The translations under genes and the position numbers were made by a program. The notes under the pieces were generated by a model. The model ran no database searches. It was given only the letters and a program-made list of their open reading frames with translations, and was not told where the DNA came from. 46,167 bases of DNA from a virus, in IMG/VR virus record IMGVR_UViG_3300033571_018110, positions 1-46,167 of that record. One strand, written 5' to 3'. Each line of letters opens with the position of its first letter. Within the stretch, counting starts at the first letter, position 1. Of the stretch, positions 16,718 to 25,878 are shown one piece after another.

Positions 16718-17134
16718 ATGAAAAATGTAATAAAATGTGATAAAAAATTTTTGGAACAAAGATGTGGAGAAAGAGGCTACCTCTTAGAAGAGGTTATGGA
16801 TTGTGTAATATCCACAGATGGTGATATTTGGTCTATTGATACGCAACACCCGGCATATCCATCCAAGTCAAAACCGGGCAATTGTTTAGTTGGCACAGAA
16901 TTAAAAAAATTATTAGCAAAAATTGGAATAAAAGCATCTCCATCATGTTCATGTAATAGTCGTGCTAAGACAATGGATAAAAATGGCGTAGTGTGGTGCG
17001 AAAATAATATTGATACTATTGTTGGCTGGCTTAAAGAAGAGGCTAATAAAAGAAAACTACCCTTTATAGATTATGCTGGTAAACTCTTAGTCAAAAGAGC
17101 AATATCTAATGCAAAGAGGCGAGCTAATGGATAG
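16718..17134 (+). CDS. protein with duplicated Cys/basic domain, copy 1
   Basis: A protein of 138 residues from ATG 16718. The longer frame from 16613 would run through the previous gene and is rejected. The first 50 residues hold CGERGYLLEEVMDCVIS with GDIWSIDTQHPAYPS. The second part, from about residue 57, is a domain with GTELKKLLAKIGI, SPSCSCNSRA, GVVWCENNIDTIV and KLLVKRAI. The same domain starts the next protein, so it arose by tandem duplication. Three cysteines in CSC...WC may bind metal. No function is known. Linkage to two glycosyltransferases suggests an adaptor role. Confidence 0.55.
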   Translation: MKNVIKCDKKFLEQRCGERGYLLEEVMDCVISTDGDIWSIDTQHPAYPSKSKPGNCLVGTELKKLLAKIGIKASPSCSCNSRAKTMDKNGVVWCENNIDTIVGWLKEEANKRKLPFIDYAGKLLVKRAISNAKRRANG

Positions 17135-18599
17135 GGGATTTCCTGGCCAAGAATTAAAGAAGCTTTTAAAAAAAATTGGTATCGTTGCCTCTCCTAACTG
17201 CCCATGTAACAAAAGAGCTAAGTTTATGGATATGCAGGGGGTTGAGTGGTGTGAAGAAAATATAGATACTATTGTTGAATGGCTTCAAGAAGAAGCAACA
17301 AAACGCAAGTTGCCATTTGCGCAAATGGCTGGTAAAATATTGGTGAAGAGAGCTATTTATAATGCGAAAAGGAATATTAAAAATATGAATAATAAAATTT
17401 TTGTACAAATTGCAAGCTATCGTGATCCTGAGCTAATACCAACTATAGAAGACGTAATCTCTAAAGCAAAAAATCCAGAAAATTTAACTTTTGGTATATG
17501 TTGGCAGCATGCAAAAGAAGATGAATGGGATAATCTAGATAAATTTAAAAACGACCCAAGATTTAAAATAATCGATATAGACTGGAAAGATAGTAAGGGG
17601 TTGTGCTGGGCACGTAGTGAGATACAGAAACTATGGAATAAAGAAGATTATACTTTGCAATTAGATAGTCATCACAGGTTTTTGCAGAACTGGGATGAAG
17701 AATTGATCAATATGCTTAAGATGGTAGATTCAGAGAAACCTATTATCACAACATATGCTGGAATGTATGAACCTAAAACAAATAAGCTATTAAATATTGA
17801 GCCATATAAAATGGTTGCTTCTAATTTTACACAATCTGGTACAATATTATTTAGGCCACATGCTATTGAAGAATGGCAAACTCTAACAAGGCCAATTCCG
17901 GCAAGATTTGTAAGTGGACATTTTTTCTTTACTATTGGTAAACATTGTGAAGAATATAAATATGATCCTAATATATATTTTGCTGGAGATGAAATAAGTT
18001 TAAGCATTAGGTCATATACTCTTGGTTATGATTTGTACCATCCTCATAAAACAGTAGTATGGCATGAATATACTAGAGAGGGTCGCACAAAACATTGGAC
18101 AGATTTTAACTCAGAAAATAAAAAAAAGGGATTGGTAGAAAAGCCTTGGCATGAAATGGACGCCTCTAGTAAATTTAGATTAAGACATATGCTAGGTGAA
18201 GAAGATAATAGTTTGGACCTGGGTATATATGGTTTAGGGCCTGTTCGTAGTCATTCAGACTATGAATTATATGCAGGCATTAATTTTAAAAATAGAAAAT
18301 TACATCCAGAAACATTATCGGGTAGAGATCCACCAATTAATGATAATAGTGAATGGTACAAAATACAAGAACAAACATATAATATATCGTTAAATATACC
18401 AGAGCCAACAACAGAATTTAAATTTATTTATATTGGAATAGAATCAGAAAATGGTAAAGTTATTTTTAGAGAAGATTTGAATAAGTATAAATCGTCAATA
18501 AATGCTAAGTTTAAATCTTTTGCCGATCCATATAAATGGGTATATTGGATTGTTCTACCTGATGGAACGTGGGGAGTAAGGCAGGATACTTTACTATGA
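17127..18599 (+). CDS. GlcNAc-transferase-like glycosyltransferase with N-terminal duplicated domain
   Basis: A protein of 490 residues. The ATG at 17127 is used because it follows an AGGCGAG site and overlaps the upstream stop. Residues 1-85 repeat the Cys/basic domain of the preceding gene (GQELKKLLKKIGI, SPNCPCNKRA, GVEWCEENIDTIV). From about residue 90 comes a GT-A enzyme resembling the GlcNAc family PF11397: IFVQIASYRDPELIPTIEDV, then YTLQLDSHHRF with the metal-binding D180-S-H182. A C-terminal domain follows. The enzyme would transfer a sugar, perhaps GlcNAc, to an unknown acceptor. The fused domain may target it. Confidence 0.8.
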   Translation: MDRGFPGQELKKLLKKIGIVASPNCPCNKRAKFMDMQGVEWCEENIDTIVEWLQEEATKRKLPFAQMAGKILVKRAIYNAKRNIKNMNNKIFVQIASYRDPELIPTIEDVISKAKNPENLTFGICWQHAKEDEWDNLDKFKNDPRFKIIDIDWKDSKGLCWARSEIQKLWNKEDYTLQLDSHHRFLQNWDEELINMLKMVDSEKPIITTYAGMYEPKTNKLLNIEPYKMVASNFTQSGTILFRPHAIEEWQTLTRPIPARFVSGHFFFTIGKHCEEYKYDPNIYFAGDEISLSIRSYTLGYDLYHPHKTVVWHEYTREGRTKHWTDFNSENKKKGLVEKPWHEMDASSKFRLRHMLGEEDNSLDLGIYGLGPVRSHSDYELYAGINFKNRKLHPETLSGRDPPINDNSEWYKIQEQTYNISLNIPEPTTEFKFIYIGIESENGKVIFREDLNKYKSSINAKFKSFADPYKWVYWIVLPDGTWGVRQDTLL

Positions 18600-19408
18600 T
18601 AAAAATAGGTGCTTTTTATCAATCAGGACATAAACTTGTAGCCTGTTATATGGCTCTTTATCAATTAAGAAAAATATATCCAAATATACCAGTAGCTTTA
18701 TATGAAGATGGTAGTGATATATTACAAAATGTTGCTAAAGAATTTAATTGTGAATATAAAAAAACAAATATTATAGGAGAAAACCATAAATATTCAGGCA
18801 GACCAGTCAAGGATTTAAATTCTAATCTTGCTTGGTTAAATAGAATTAAAGATTCTTGTGAAACAACTTTAAAAGATTGCGAGTGGATATTACACTATGA
18901 GGATGATGTCTGGTGTAAAAGACCTATTAAAAGATATCCAAATTTTGATTTAGCTGGAGCAAATGGTCCTTATTATACCACTGATCTTGCTGATTATTTA
19001 TTTAAAAGATTTGACACAACCAAAAAAGAAAGAGACCATTGGAGTACTTTGGGTACTCTGGAGAGTTATCAGGCTTGTGGTGGAACGATATTTAATAGAG
19101 AAAAATTTATTGATGCATATCATAAAATAAATGAGATAGACTGGAATATTATATGTAAATTAGATAGTAGAGTATGTGAATGGTCTGATGCTAGTCTGTC
19201 GTTTATAATGCAACACGCTGGGTATTCTTGTGGAAAATGGTCAGATTGGTCACAATACGACTCAAAAGGTACCGGAAAATGGTATGATAAAACAGGATGG
19301 TCCGTATCTATGGACGAACAAGAAGACACAGCATTTGTTCATTTGTATAAGCATTTTTACAACTATCAAGATGATGAGTTAGAATTAGCGAAATCTAAAA
19401 TAGTATAA
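18596..19408 (+). CDS. GT-A-fold glycosyltransferase
   Basis: A protein of 270 residues starting at the ATGA overlap at 18596; the upstream ATG at 18569 is rejected. The N-terminal IKIGAFYQSGHKLVACYMAL and IPVALYEDG form the nucleotide-binding face. ILHYEDDVWCKRP (E102-D103-D104) is the metal-binding acidic motif. ACGGTIFNREKF and CEWSDASLSFI recall the acceptor region of GT-A enzymes. Together with the upstream enzyme it forms a coupled two-enzyme modification unit. The last gene of the plus-strand block, it ends 81 bases before the converging tail gene. Confidence 0.72.
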   Translation: MIKIGAFYQSGHKLVACYMALYQLRKIYPNIPVALYEDGSDILQNVAKEFNCEYKKTNIIGENHKYSGRPVKDLNSNLAWLNRIKDSCETTLKDCEWILHYEDDVWCKRPIKRYPNFDLAGANGPYYTTDLADYLFKRFDTTKKERDHWSTLGTLESYQACGGTIFNREKFIDAYHKINEIDWNIICKLDSRVCEWSDASLSFIMQHAGYSCGKWSDWSQYDSKGTGKWYDKTGWSVSMDEQEDTAFVHLYKHFYNYQDDELELAKSKIV

Positions 19409-19489
19409 TATTTAATAGATTAGGACTTTTATTTTGACTCACGTCTGCAAATATAGGTGATAGTAATTTGTTTATATATTTTTTTAATA
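19409..19489. other. convergent intergenic gap
   Basis: An 81-base AT-rich gap between the plus- and minus-strand blocks. A T7 run occurs at 19479-19485 on the plus strand, but no clear GC-rich stem precedes it on either strand, so no strong terminator can be called. Confidence 0.5.
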
Positions 19490-22414
19490 TTATTGTCTAT
19501 ACATTAGAACCGCAACTGCCCTAACAGTATCACAACTACTTGTATGCTTCATTGGGTTCTTTACATAGATACTATCTCCAATACTTATATCACAGTCTGT
19601 ACCAGTCAATCCCTCTATCGTTAAGTAACCATCTACGCTAGAAAGACTGGAATATAATCCATATATCATTGGTGTGGTTTGGCTCTCGTAGTCTTGTAAT
19701 ACTATATATTTATTGGTATGAGTATCATAATAGGCATATACTAATGTACCGGGTTTATGACATTTGCCTAGTCTATCTACAATATTAATAAATGCATCTG
19801 GTTGAGATCCTGGTGGCTGTGGCGGAGGGAATGTTGTTGTTGGCTCGGGTGTCGGTGTTGGCGTTGGCGTTGGTGTAGGAGTATTCGTTGGCGTTGGTGT
19901 AGGAGTATTCGTTGGCGTTGGTGTAGGAGTATTCGTTGGCGTTGGTGTAGGAGTATTCGTTGGCGTTGGCGTAGGAGTATTCGTTGGCGTTGGTGTAGGA
20001 GTATTCGTTGGCGTTGGGGTGGCTGTTGGAGTCGGCGGTGGCGTGTCAGTAGGTGTTGGCGTAGAGGTTGGGGTCGGCGATGGTTGACAATCAGTAACAG
20101 GTATGCTAATTGATCCACCACCACCAGCACTTAAAACTACTACTTCTTGAGTTGTAAATGTTAAACCTCCACCATCCAAAGATACGCCAGTGATCACAGT
20201 TACAGTTTGACCACATCCTAGATTACATGGAGTTTCTGTTGATGTAGGTGTCGGTGTTGGCGTTGGTGTAGGAGTATTCGTTGGCGTTGGTGTAGGAGTA
20301 TTAGTAGGTGTTGGCGTAGGTGTAGGTGTTGGTGTAGGAGTTGGCGTAGGAGTCTCCATCTCGCAAGTGCCATTACAATCCGGATTACTAAAAGGACCAG
20401 TACAATGAAAACTAGCTATTATACCAGGATCAATTTCTCCAGTATTAGCATCAATTAAAAATGGATCATCCGCCGGAATACAATGGCGACCTTCTTCAGG
20501 ATTAAAACTAATATCACAACAATAGTATTCATCACTACCAGCGCCAGAACATTGACTGAGACTAGTAACTATCCATTGACGTATTCTGGCGCTTTGTTCA
20601 ACGTCGCAACCCGCAGAACTACTATTCGAAATCTCATTACCTTCTTGATCAAATATTCTCTTGCCATAATTAATAATACTAGCTAAGCCTTCACCAAAAG
20701 CATTTACGCTTCTAACAATCTTAGCTACAACTATTTTATATGCTTGTGGACTTACCCATAAGCCACGCTCTCTATCAAATCTTAAATCAACAGGAGCAAC
20801 TGGCCATGTGGATGGTTTTTGTAACCAGTTATTTAAGAATTTGTCTTTAAGATTGTTTTGTGTAAATTGACCAGTTTTTGCAGATGATTCCGTATCGGAT
20901 AGATTGGGTACTGGTTTGCCGTCTAAGTCATAACCCCAACTATGAAGAACTAGTGGGCCTCTTAGTCCTAAAAATCTATAATCGCTAGAATATCTGCTAT
21001 CATCATCAGGTCGATAAAAATTGGTAATTAAACCGCCTTCTGGCACCTCAGTTTCTCTACCAACCATATCTATAACATGACCTTCACCACCCCCATCATG
21101 ATGATATTCGTTATTATCAAATTTATTAATGAGTGGATTAAAATGCTTTTGTGTTAACTCAAGATTATAGGTATCATTAGTGGCCGAATAACAATTACCA
21201 CTTGTTGATATAGGAGGATGAGGAGAAACCGGAGAAGAATTATGATCAATATCTTCTGGTTTAGGAACGGCAAATCTTGGTAAGCCTCCTCCACCATTAA
21301 TAGAAACAGGTCCGAATAAACCATCAAAACTCATATATGCTTTTTTATCATAAGCATATACCATTTCTGCTTGTGCTTTAGATAATGTTGCTGTTCCTAC
21401 CACTGTTCTTTGAGAGGGGTTATTATCAGTTCCTTGCCAATCGTATATTTCTCCAAGAACAACTCTTTGTAAAGAATTCTGATTAGCAGGAGCGTTGTTT
21501 TTTGATCTGTTGTCGCCAGTTCCACGAGTATTGGCAATAGTTCTAACTTTACGACCAATCTTATTTTGTATAATTTGATTGGTTCTTAACATTTTTAACT
21601 GTTCTTGTCTATTTTTAGCAATAACTTTAAACTTAGTTATAAAATGCTGATTAAGATCTCCAAAACGAGGAGTAAATGTTCTAAATTCATATGAGGATGT
21701 AATTCCGGATGATCCATAACTAAATGTTATCCCTGTTAGATTTGGTCCACCAGAATTAACAGTAGCTCCTAGCCCTACTAGATCTGGCAATCCCGGAATA
21801 GTCACACTACCAGTTTCTGCCCTATTCAATCCTATTGCAGAGGAGCTGACTATAGAGTTTGCGGCTTCGTTCATAGCAGCAATTGATCCAAAAACCCATG
21901 GAGCAATATCTGTGTCTACTGATACTTGAGTTCCTCCACCACTACTTCCAAAATTAGGAGAAGCATAAGGACCATATAATTTAACATTGCTTACCATAGG
22001 AATTACAGCAGCAGTGGGCATAATTGCCGCTGGTTGATATCCTAAGCTATTAGTTCCATGAGAATCACTAGAATTTTGTGCTGATAAAAATTTTTGAAGA
22101 TCTGCTTCGTCAACGCATGAATTTTTTGCTTTTTGAGTATATCCATTTTGGATATTAATATTAGTAACATTAGAAGAAGCGTTAAGAGCAGTGCCCGCAT
22201 TGAATAATAAGGCTTTAACGAGCCCCATTTCATCAGGACAAACAGCAGTTTCTGGAGCGCTACTAAACTTGACTACAACGCATGGAATGTTTCCATTAAC
22301 TATATAAATTTTCTCATCAACATCGCCCTTCATCCATAGCACATCGCCTATAGAGATAATCTCATCTTCTGGTAATTTGGTTATATCTATTTGTCCACAT
22401 TCTATTCCAGCCAT
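19490..22414 (-). CDS. tail-tip or fibre-like structural protein with Thr-Pro repeats
   Basis: A protein of 974 residues, preceded by AAGGA. The N-terminal 90 residues ([20 protein letters not shown] and a following beta region) may attach to the tail. A long mixed region follows, rich in Gly, Ser and Asn, with [20 protein letters not shown] near the middle. A Cys-rich patch precedes two blocks of [10 protein letters not shown]-type repeats flanking a short CNLGCGQTV domain. A 115-residue C-terminal domain ([20 protein letters not shown]) ends the protein. Thr-Pro repeats form extended stalks and are possible O-glycosylation sites. Last gene of the tail operon, it is a good receptor-binding candidate. 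No family match is claimed. Confidence 0.65.
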   Translation of the reverse strand: MAGIECGQIDITKLPEDEIISIGDVLWMKGDVDEKIYIVNGNIPCVVVKFSSAPETAVCPDEMGLVKALLFNAGTALNASSNVTNINIQNGYTQKAKNSCVDEADLQKFLSAQNSSDSHGTNSLGYQPAAIMPTAAVIPMVSNVKLYGPYASPNFGSSGGGTQVSVDTDIAPWVFGSIAAMNEAANSIVSSSAIGLNRAETGSVTIPGLPDLVGLGATVNSGGPNLTGITFSYGSSGITSSYEFRTFTPRFGDLNQHFITKFKVIAKNRQEQLKMLRTNQIIQNKIGRKVRTIANTRGTGDNRSKNNAPANQNSLQRVVLGEIYDWQGTDNNPSQRTVVGTATLSKAQAEMVYAYDKKAYMSFDGLFGPVSINGGGGLPRFAVPKPEDIDHNSSPVSPHPPISTSGNCYSATNDTYNLELTQKHFNPLINKFDNNEYHHDGGGEGHVIDMVGRETEVPEGGLITNFYRPDDDSRYSSDYRFLGLRGPLVLHSWGYDLDGKPVPNLSDTESSAKTGQFTQNNLKDKFLNNWLQKPSTWPVAPVDLRFDRERGLWVSPQAYKIVVAKIVRSVNAFGEGLASIINYGKRIFDQEGNEISNSSSAGCDVEQSARIRQWIVTSLSQCSGAGSDEYYCCDISFNPEEGRHCIPADDPFLIDANTGEIDPGIIASFHCTGPFSNPDCNGTCEMETPTPTPTPTPTPTPTPTNTPTPTPTNTPTPTPTPTPTSTETPCNLGCGQTVTVITGVSLDGGGLTFTTQEVVVLSAGGGGSISIPVTDCQPSPTPTSTPTPTDTPPPTPTATPTPTNTPTPTPTNTPTPTPTNTPTPTPTNTPTPTPTNTPTPTPTNTPTPTPTPTPTPEPTTTFPPPQPPGSQPDAFINIVDRLGKCHKPGTLVYAYYDTHTNKYIVLQDYESQTTPMIYGLYSSLSSVDGYLTIEGLTGTDCDISIGDSIYVKNPMKHTSSCDTVRAVAVLMYRQ
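19846..20357 (-). repeat. 24-base coding tandem repeats (Thr-Pro stalk)
   Basis: On the plus strand, GTAGGAGTATTCGTTGGCGT recurs every 24 bases about six times between 19874 and 20015, with degenerate copies at the edges and a second block at about 20244-20357. Encoded on the minus strand, each unit reads NTPTPTPT. Near-identical units imply recent slippage, so copy number may vary between relatives and change stalk length. Confidence 0.85.
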
Positions 22415-22426
22415 AAAATTTCCTTA

Positions 22427-24043
22427 TTATACCATTGCTTGGTCTGGAGGAGGAGTATCTGGTAAATCAACAACATTTTGTATTTCTGGTGAATATGCAC
22501 TTCCTGTTCCTTCATCTAACTCGGTAGAAGATGGTGGAGATCCATCGGTATTAAAAATAGCAAAACAACCAATTCTTCCATCGTCCGATTTAAATAGACT
22601 TAATTCGGGCTCTACTAAATCTAATACACTATATCCAGGATCTACCCAACCACCAGCGTTGGTTGGTAAGTCCGTAAAGTTTTTTTGTGTATTTTCATCT
22701 GTTTGGTACCAACATACATACTGATTTAATGGAGTTATAAATTGTTTACCATAGTATGTTTCTCCAAGACTTTTCACAAAATTCCATACTTTCTGTAAAT
22801 CTTCATTTTGCAAATCTTCATTACTTTTTACACTTTTTCTTGTTGGTTTATTCATAGCGTCCGCTACAGGAATCTTACCCTTTGTTACTCCCGCAGAAGC
22901 GTTCATTGCTGCTCCGCCATTTTTTACTAAATCTTTAACACCACCATCAATTGAAGTAACGGCAGTTGGCCAATTTGCTCGTACTGCCGCATTAAATGTT
23001 CCTGGCACTGTGGTAGACATAGCTCTATTGCGCCAAGCTTGTTCAGAGGCCATAGCGCATCTAATATCGATTTCATGAATAGTATATGGCCCATTGGTGG
23101 CTAACGGGGTAGTTAATGATAAATTTAAACTATCTACTCTTTTATTAATCCAGAAACCGCATTTATCTTTTCCATAAGGTATAACAGGTACTAACTGTGT
23201 GCCATATTGATCTTCGCCAAAAAAATGATTAAATTGATATACTTGACTTAAATAATGTTGTTTTTCTCCAAATAAAATAGCCTTGGTGACATCATTTCTT
23301 AATTCTTGACCATAACTAAGTTCTGTAGCATAACCTTCATAAGCATTAATAATATTTGCAAAAGAACCAGGAGCAGTCTTAAGATTTATTAGTCCTATAT
23401 TGATTGTATTAACACCACCAATTAAATTCATATAAACATAAAATTCATATCCTGTAACATCACAGACTTCTTGCAATAATTGCAAAAGAGTTGTTCCTGG
23501 TCCAGTGACCCTATACCACTCTGGTATTCCAGTAGGAAATGAATTAAAATTAACTCTATATTGATATCCTGTTGGAGAATATAATGTTGGATTGGATGCG
23601 GCTAAAGCACTAATAACTTTTTGATATGGCATCCCTCTTTCATTAGACGAAGAAGAACCAAAAGCAGCACAATTAGCACTTAAAATACTAGATTCATAAT
23701 ATGCATAGGCATTAAAATAATTAACCACTGAAATAGGTTGACCTAAATACGAGTCAACAATTACAGTAAAATTTTCTAAAAGCTGACGAGGATCAACAAC
23801 TTTCACATTATATGTTAATCCAGAACCGCCCTGACTTTTTGTCCAACTACTTAATACTCCACCAAAAATAAATGAACCAGCTTGAAAATATACAGGACCA
23901 CCAACCGCAGGACTATTTGGAATATCATTGGCTTCACAGTCTGTTATCAAATCCACAGACAGACTACTTTCCGAAGAACCTAGTCCTAACTGAGTATTAA
24001 AAGATAAAACGGTTAATCCTAAAAATTTAATTGGTGATGTCAT
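22427..24043 (-). CDS. baseplate hub-like / tail-tip protein
   Basis: A protein of 538 residues. The N-terminal part (KFLGLTVLSFNTQLGLGSSES) is followed by FIFGGVLSSWTKSQGGSG and TYNVKVVDPRQLLENFTVIV, typical of the beta-barrel hub domains of gp27-like and phage tail 'late control' proteins. A central LLQLLQEVCDVTGYEFYVY segment also fits. The last 150 residues are a less-ordered extension ending in an acidic Pro-rich tail. It is preceded by two paralogous tail genes and the tape measure gene, the normal position of a hub or distal tail protein. Start and upstream stop share one base. Confidence 0.65.
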   Translation of the reverse strand: MTSPIKFLGLTVLSFNTQLGLGSSESSLSVDLITDCEANDIPNSPAVGGPVYFQAGSFIFGGVLSSWTKSQGGSGLTYNVKVVDPRQLLENFTVIVDSYLGQPISVVNYFNAYAYYESSILSANCAAFGSSSSNERGMPYQKVISALAASNPTLYSPTGYQYRVNFNSFPTGIPEWYRVTGPGTTLLQLLQEVCDVTGYEFYVYMNLIGGVNTINIGLINLKTAPGSFANIINAYEGYATELSYGQELRNDVTKAILFGEKQHYLSQVYQFNHFFGEDQYGTQLVPVIPYGKDKCGFWINKRVDSLNLSLTTPLATNGPYTIHEIDIRCAMASEQAWRNRAMSTTVPGTFNAAVRANWPTAVTSIDGGVKDLVKNGGAAMNASAGVTKGKIPVADAMNKPTRKSVKSNEDLQNEDLQKVWNFVKSLGETYYGKQFITPLNQYVCWYQTDENTQKNFTDLPTNAGGWVDPGYSVLDLVEPELSLFKSDDGRIGCFAIFNTDGSPPSSTELDEGTGSAYSPEIQNVVDLPDTPPPDQAMV

Positions 24044-25866
24044 TATATGTCACATCCTTCGGAACAGATATAGCTTAAATTAGCAGTAAAACTTCCGTCT
24101 AGAGGATTAGATGTATAAGTTTTATCTGTAATAATAGCTCCATCAGGTATAGTAACTGGAAAATATTCATCTGAAAAGCAATTACCACAACTAATTAAAC
24201 TAGCTAAGTCTAATGTTGTAGGTTGGCCATCTTCACTTAAGTCTATCCCCTCTATGGTGATATTAACTGTAGCCGCTGTAAAAGTTGACAAATCTTGTAT
24301 TAACGGACAACCCGCACTATCAGGAATATTAAATACGGCCACCACTTTAGTAGGCATATTAGTTTCAATACTAATATTTTTATATGTTCTACCACACACC
24401 ATATTATTAGAATTATATTCTATACTATAATTAATAGATCCATTAAAATAATCATGAGTTAAATTAAAGGATGCTGGGTGAGGAGCATCTGGAACAGCAT
24501 CAGAAGGAGATGAGGACGCACCCAAAGCGGTGGAAGTTATGTCCAATAAAGATTTGAATGATGGCTTCAAATCTCTTTTACCATTAGCTCCTGTTCCACC
24601 ATTATAATCTAAAGGACTATAGATTTTATTTAAAACAGTAAGGGCATTATCATATTTATTAATATATGAATTATTATTATGTATAAATAAAGCGCCCTTA
24701 TTTGGTAGTTGTATTGGTTTACTACTATTAATTAATCCACCCTCTACTAAACCCTGAATATTACCTTCTAAAGAAATTGTATGTACTGGTATTAGCGAAG
24801 AATTATCTATGCTATGACTTTTTGTTATAGTGTGTTTTGTAGCAGAAGATCCGTACGTTAAATTGGTATTTTGTGTTTTTACTATCGAATTATAGGTCGC
24901 AGAAAAAGAGCCATCAGATTCTGATACTTCACAGGTAATAGTCTCATTATATACTTTGTACGTGGATAAATCTGTTAAAATACCATCAGTACCGCCGGGC
25001 TGATCTAAATCAGCTAACTCATCTCCATCTGTGCAGCCATCAGAATAAGTGTTTTTAAGCACACCCCTAATCAAATTGGTAACTTGACTATGTAATCTAT
25101 ATTGCACAAAGTTTTTGGCTTGTTCCCATGCTGGTAATAATAAAGAAGTAGAATTATCATCTGGATTAGCATAGTCATAATAATGTTTACCAACAGCAGA
25201 TATATTATAAGATATATTAAAACTACTATTATTAATATTAAATATGGCTCCAGAATCCAAGTAATAAGATCTTTCAAAAGCCTCGTTCTCATCAAAAGTG
25301 AAAGACCAACTATCATTAAAAGATTTTATCTTAAATTTATTAAGATTAACAATACCAGCATCATCATTACTAAATGTATTAGAATCCAGAAACGTAGAAC
25401 ACGAATCATTATCAGAGCCAAAATCCACACTATCAAATTCGATTGTTGCAGAATATGGGGCGTAATATGTCCAATTATTAGAAGATTCATCAAAAGTTAA
25501 TGATCGTAATTTGCCGCCTTTTGCCCTTAATATTGTGGAGTTGTCTGAACCATTTACCACATAAAGAATATTACCATTTTGACTTAATAGTTTACGTATT
25601 TTATGTAAATGATTAATAACACCACCAATTCTATCATCTGATACTGTGTCTGGATTATATGAACTTCCATAGTTAACACTACTAAGATCTAGTGCTGTGG
25701 CATTTCCATTAAGAGTAAGACTATAAGTATATCCAACAATAGTATCGTTACTATATGTATATTCTATGTTAATATTAAAATCTGGGGCTGGCGTTAATCT
25801 ATAGTTATTATCGCCTTTAATTCCATAATATACAATAGTTTGTGGTTGATATAAAACATTCGACAT
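24043..25866 (-). CDS. tail structural protein, paralogue B
   Basis: A protein of 607 residues, mostly beta-strand, preceded by AGGA. The N-terminal NINIEYTYSNDTIVGYTYS is matched in the upstream gene by NISPEIYYANESIIGYTYN. Shared elements follow: an INHLHKIRKLL / IDHIGDIRNIF segment, NNWTYYAPYSATIEFDSVD against NKWVNYAPYTVELEFNEVD, an EVSESDGSFSATYN / DTSESDGTFSITYN pair and a ThrSer-rich tail. The two are therefore paralogues. They probably build the tail tip or distal tail ring, but the exact role is unknown. It ends with a five-Cys tail (CSEGCDI). Confidence 0.6.
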   Translation of the reverse strand: MSNVLYQPQTIVYYGIKGDNNYRLTPAPDFNINIEYTYSNDTIVGYTYSLTLNGNATALDLSSVNYGSSYNPDTVSDDRIGGVINHLHKIRKLLSQNGNILYVVNGSDNSTILRAKGGKLRSLTFDESSNNWTYYAPYSATIEFDSVDFGSDNDSCSTFLDSNTFSNDDAGIVNLNKFKIKSFNDSWSFTFDENEAFERSYYLDSGAIFNINNSSFNISYNISAVGKHYYDYANPDDNSTSLLLPAWEQAKNFVQYRLHSQVTNLIRGVLKNTYSDGCTDGDELADLDQPGGTDGILTDLSTYKVYNETITCEVSESDGSFSATYNSIVKTQNTNLTYGSSATKHTITKSHSIDNSSLIPVHTISLEGNIQGLVEGGLINSSKPIQLPNKGALFIHNNNSYINKYDNALTVLNKIYSPLDYNGGTGANGKRDLKPSFKSLLDITSTALGASSSPSDAVPDAPHPASFNLTHDYFNGSINYSIEYNSNNMVCGRTYKNISIETNMPTKVVAVFNIPDSAGCPLIQDLSTFTAATVNITIEGIDLSEDGQPTTLDLASLISCGNCFSDEYFPVTIPDGAIITDKTYTSNPLDGSFTANLSYICSEGCDI

Positions 25867-25878
25867 AATAAAATCCTA

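Noticed and set aside
19802-20113. Plus-strand RWRW-repeat frame
   Set aside because: Antisense shadow of the 24-base Thr-Pro repeats.
19846-20357. CRISPR array from the regular 24-base repeats
   Set aside because: The repeats are contiguous without unique spacers and are coding.
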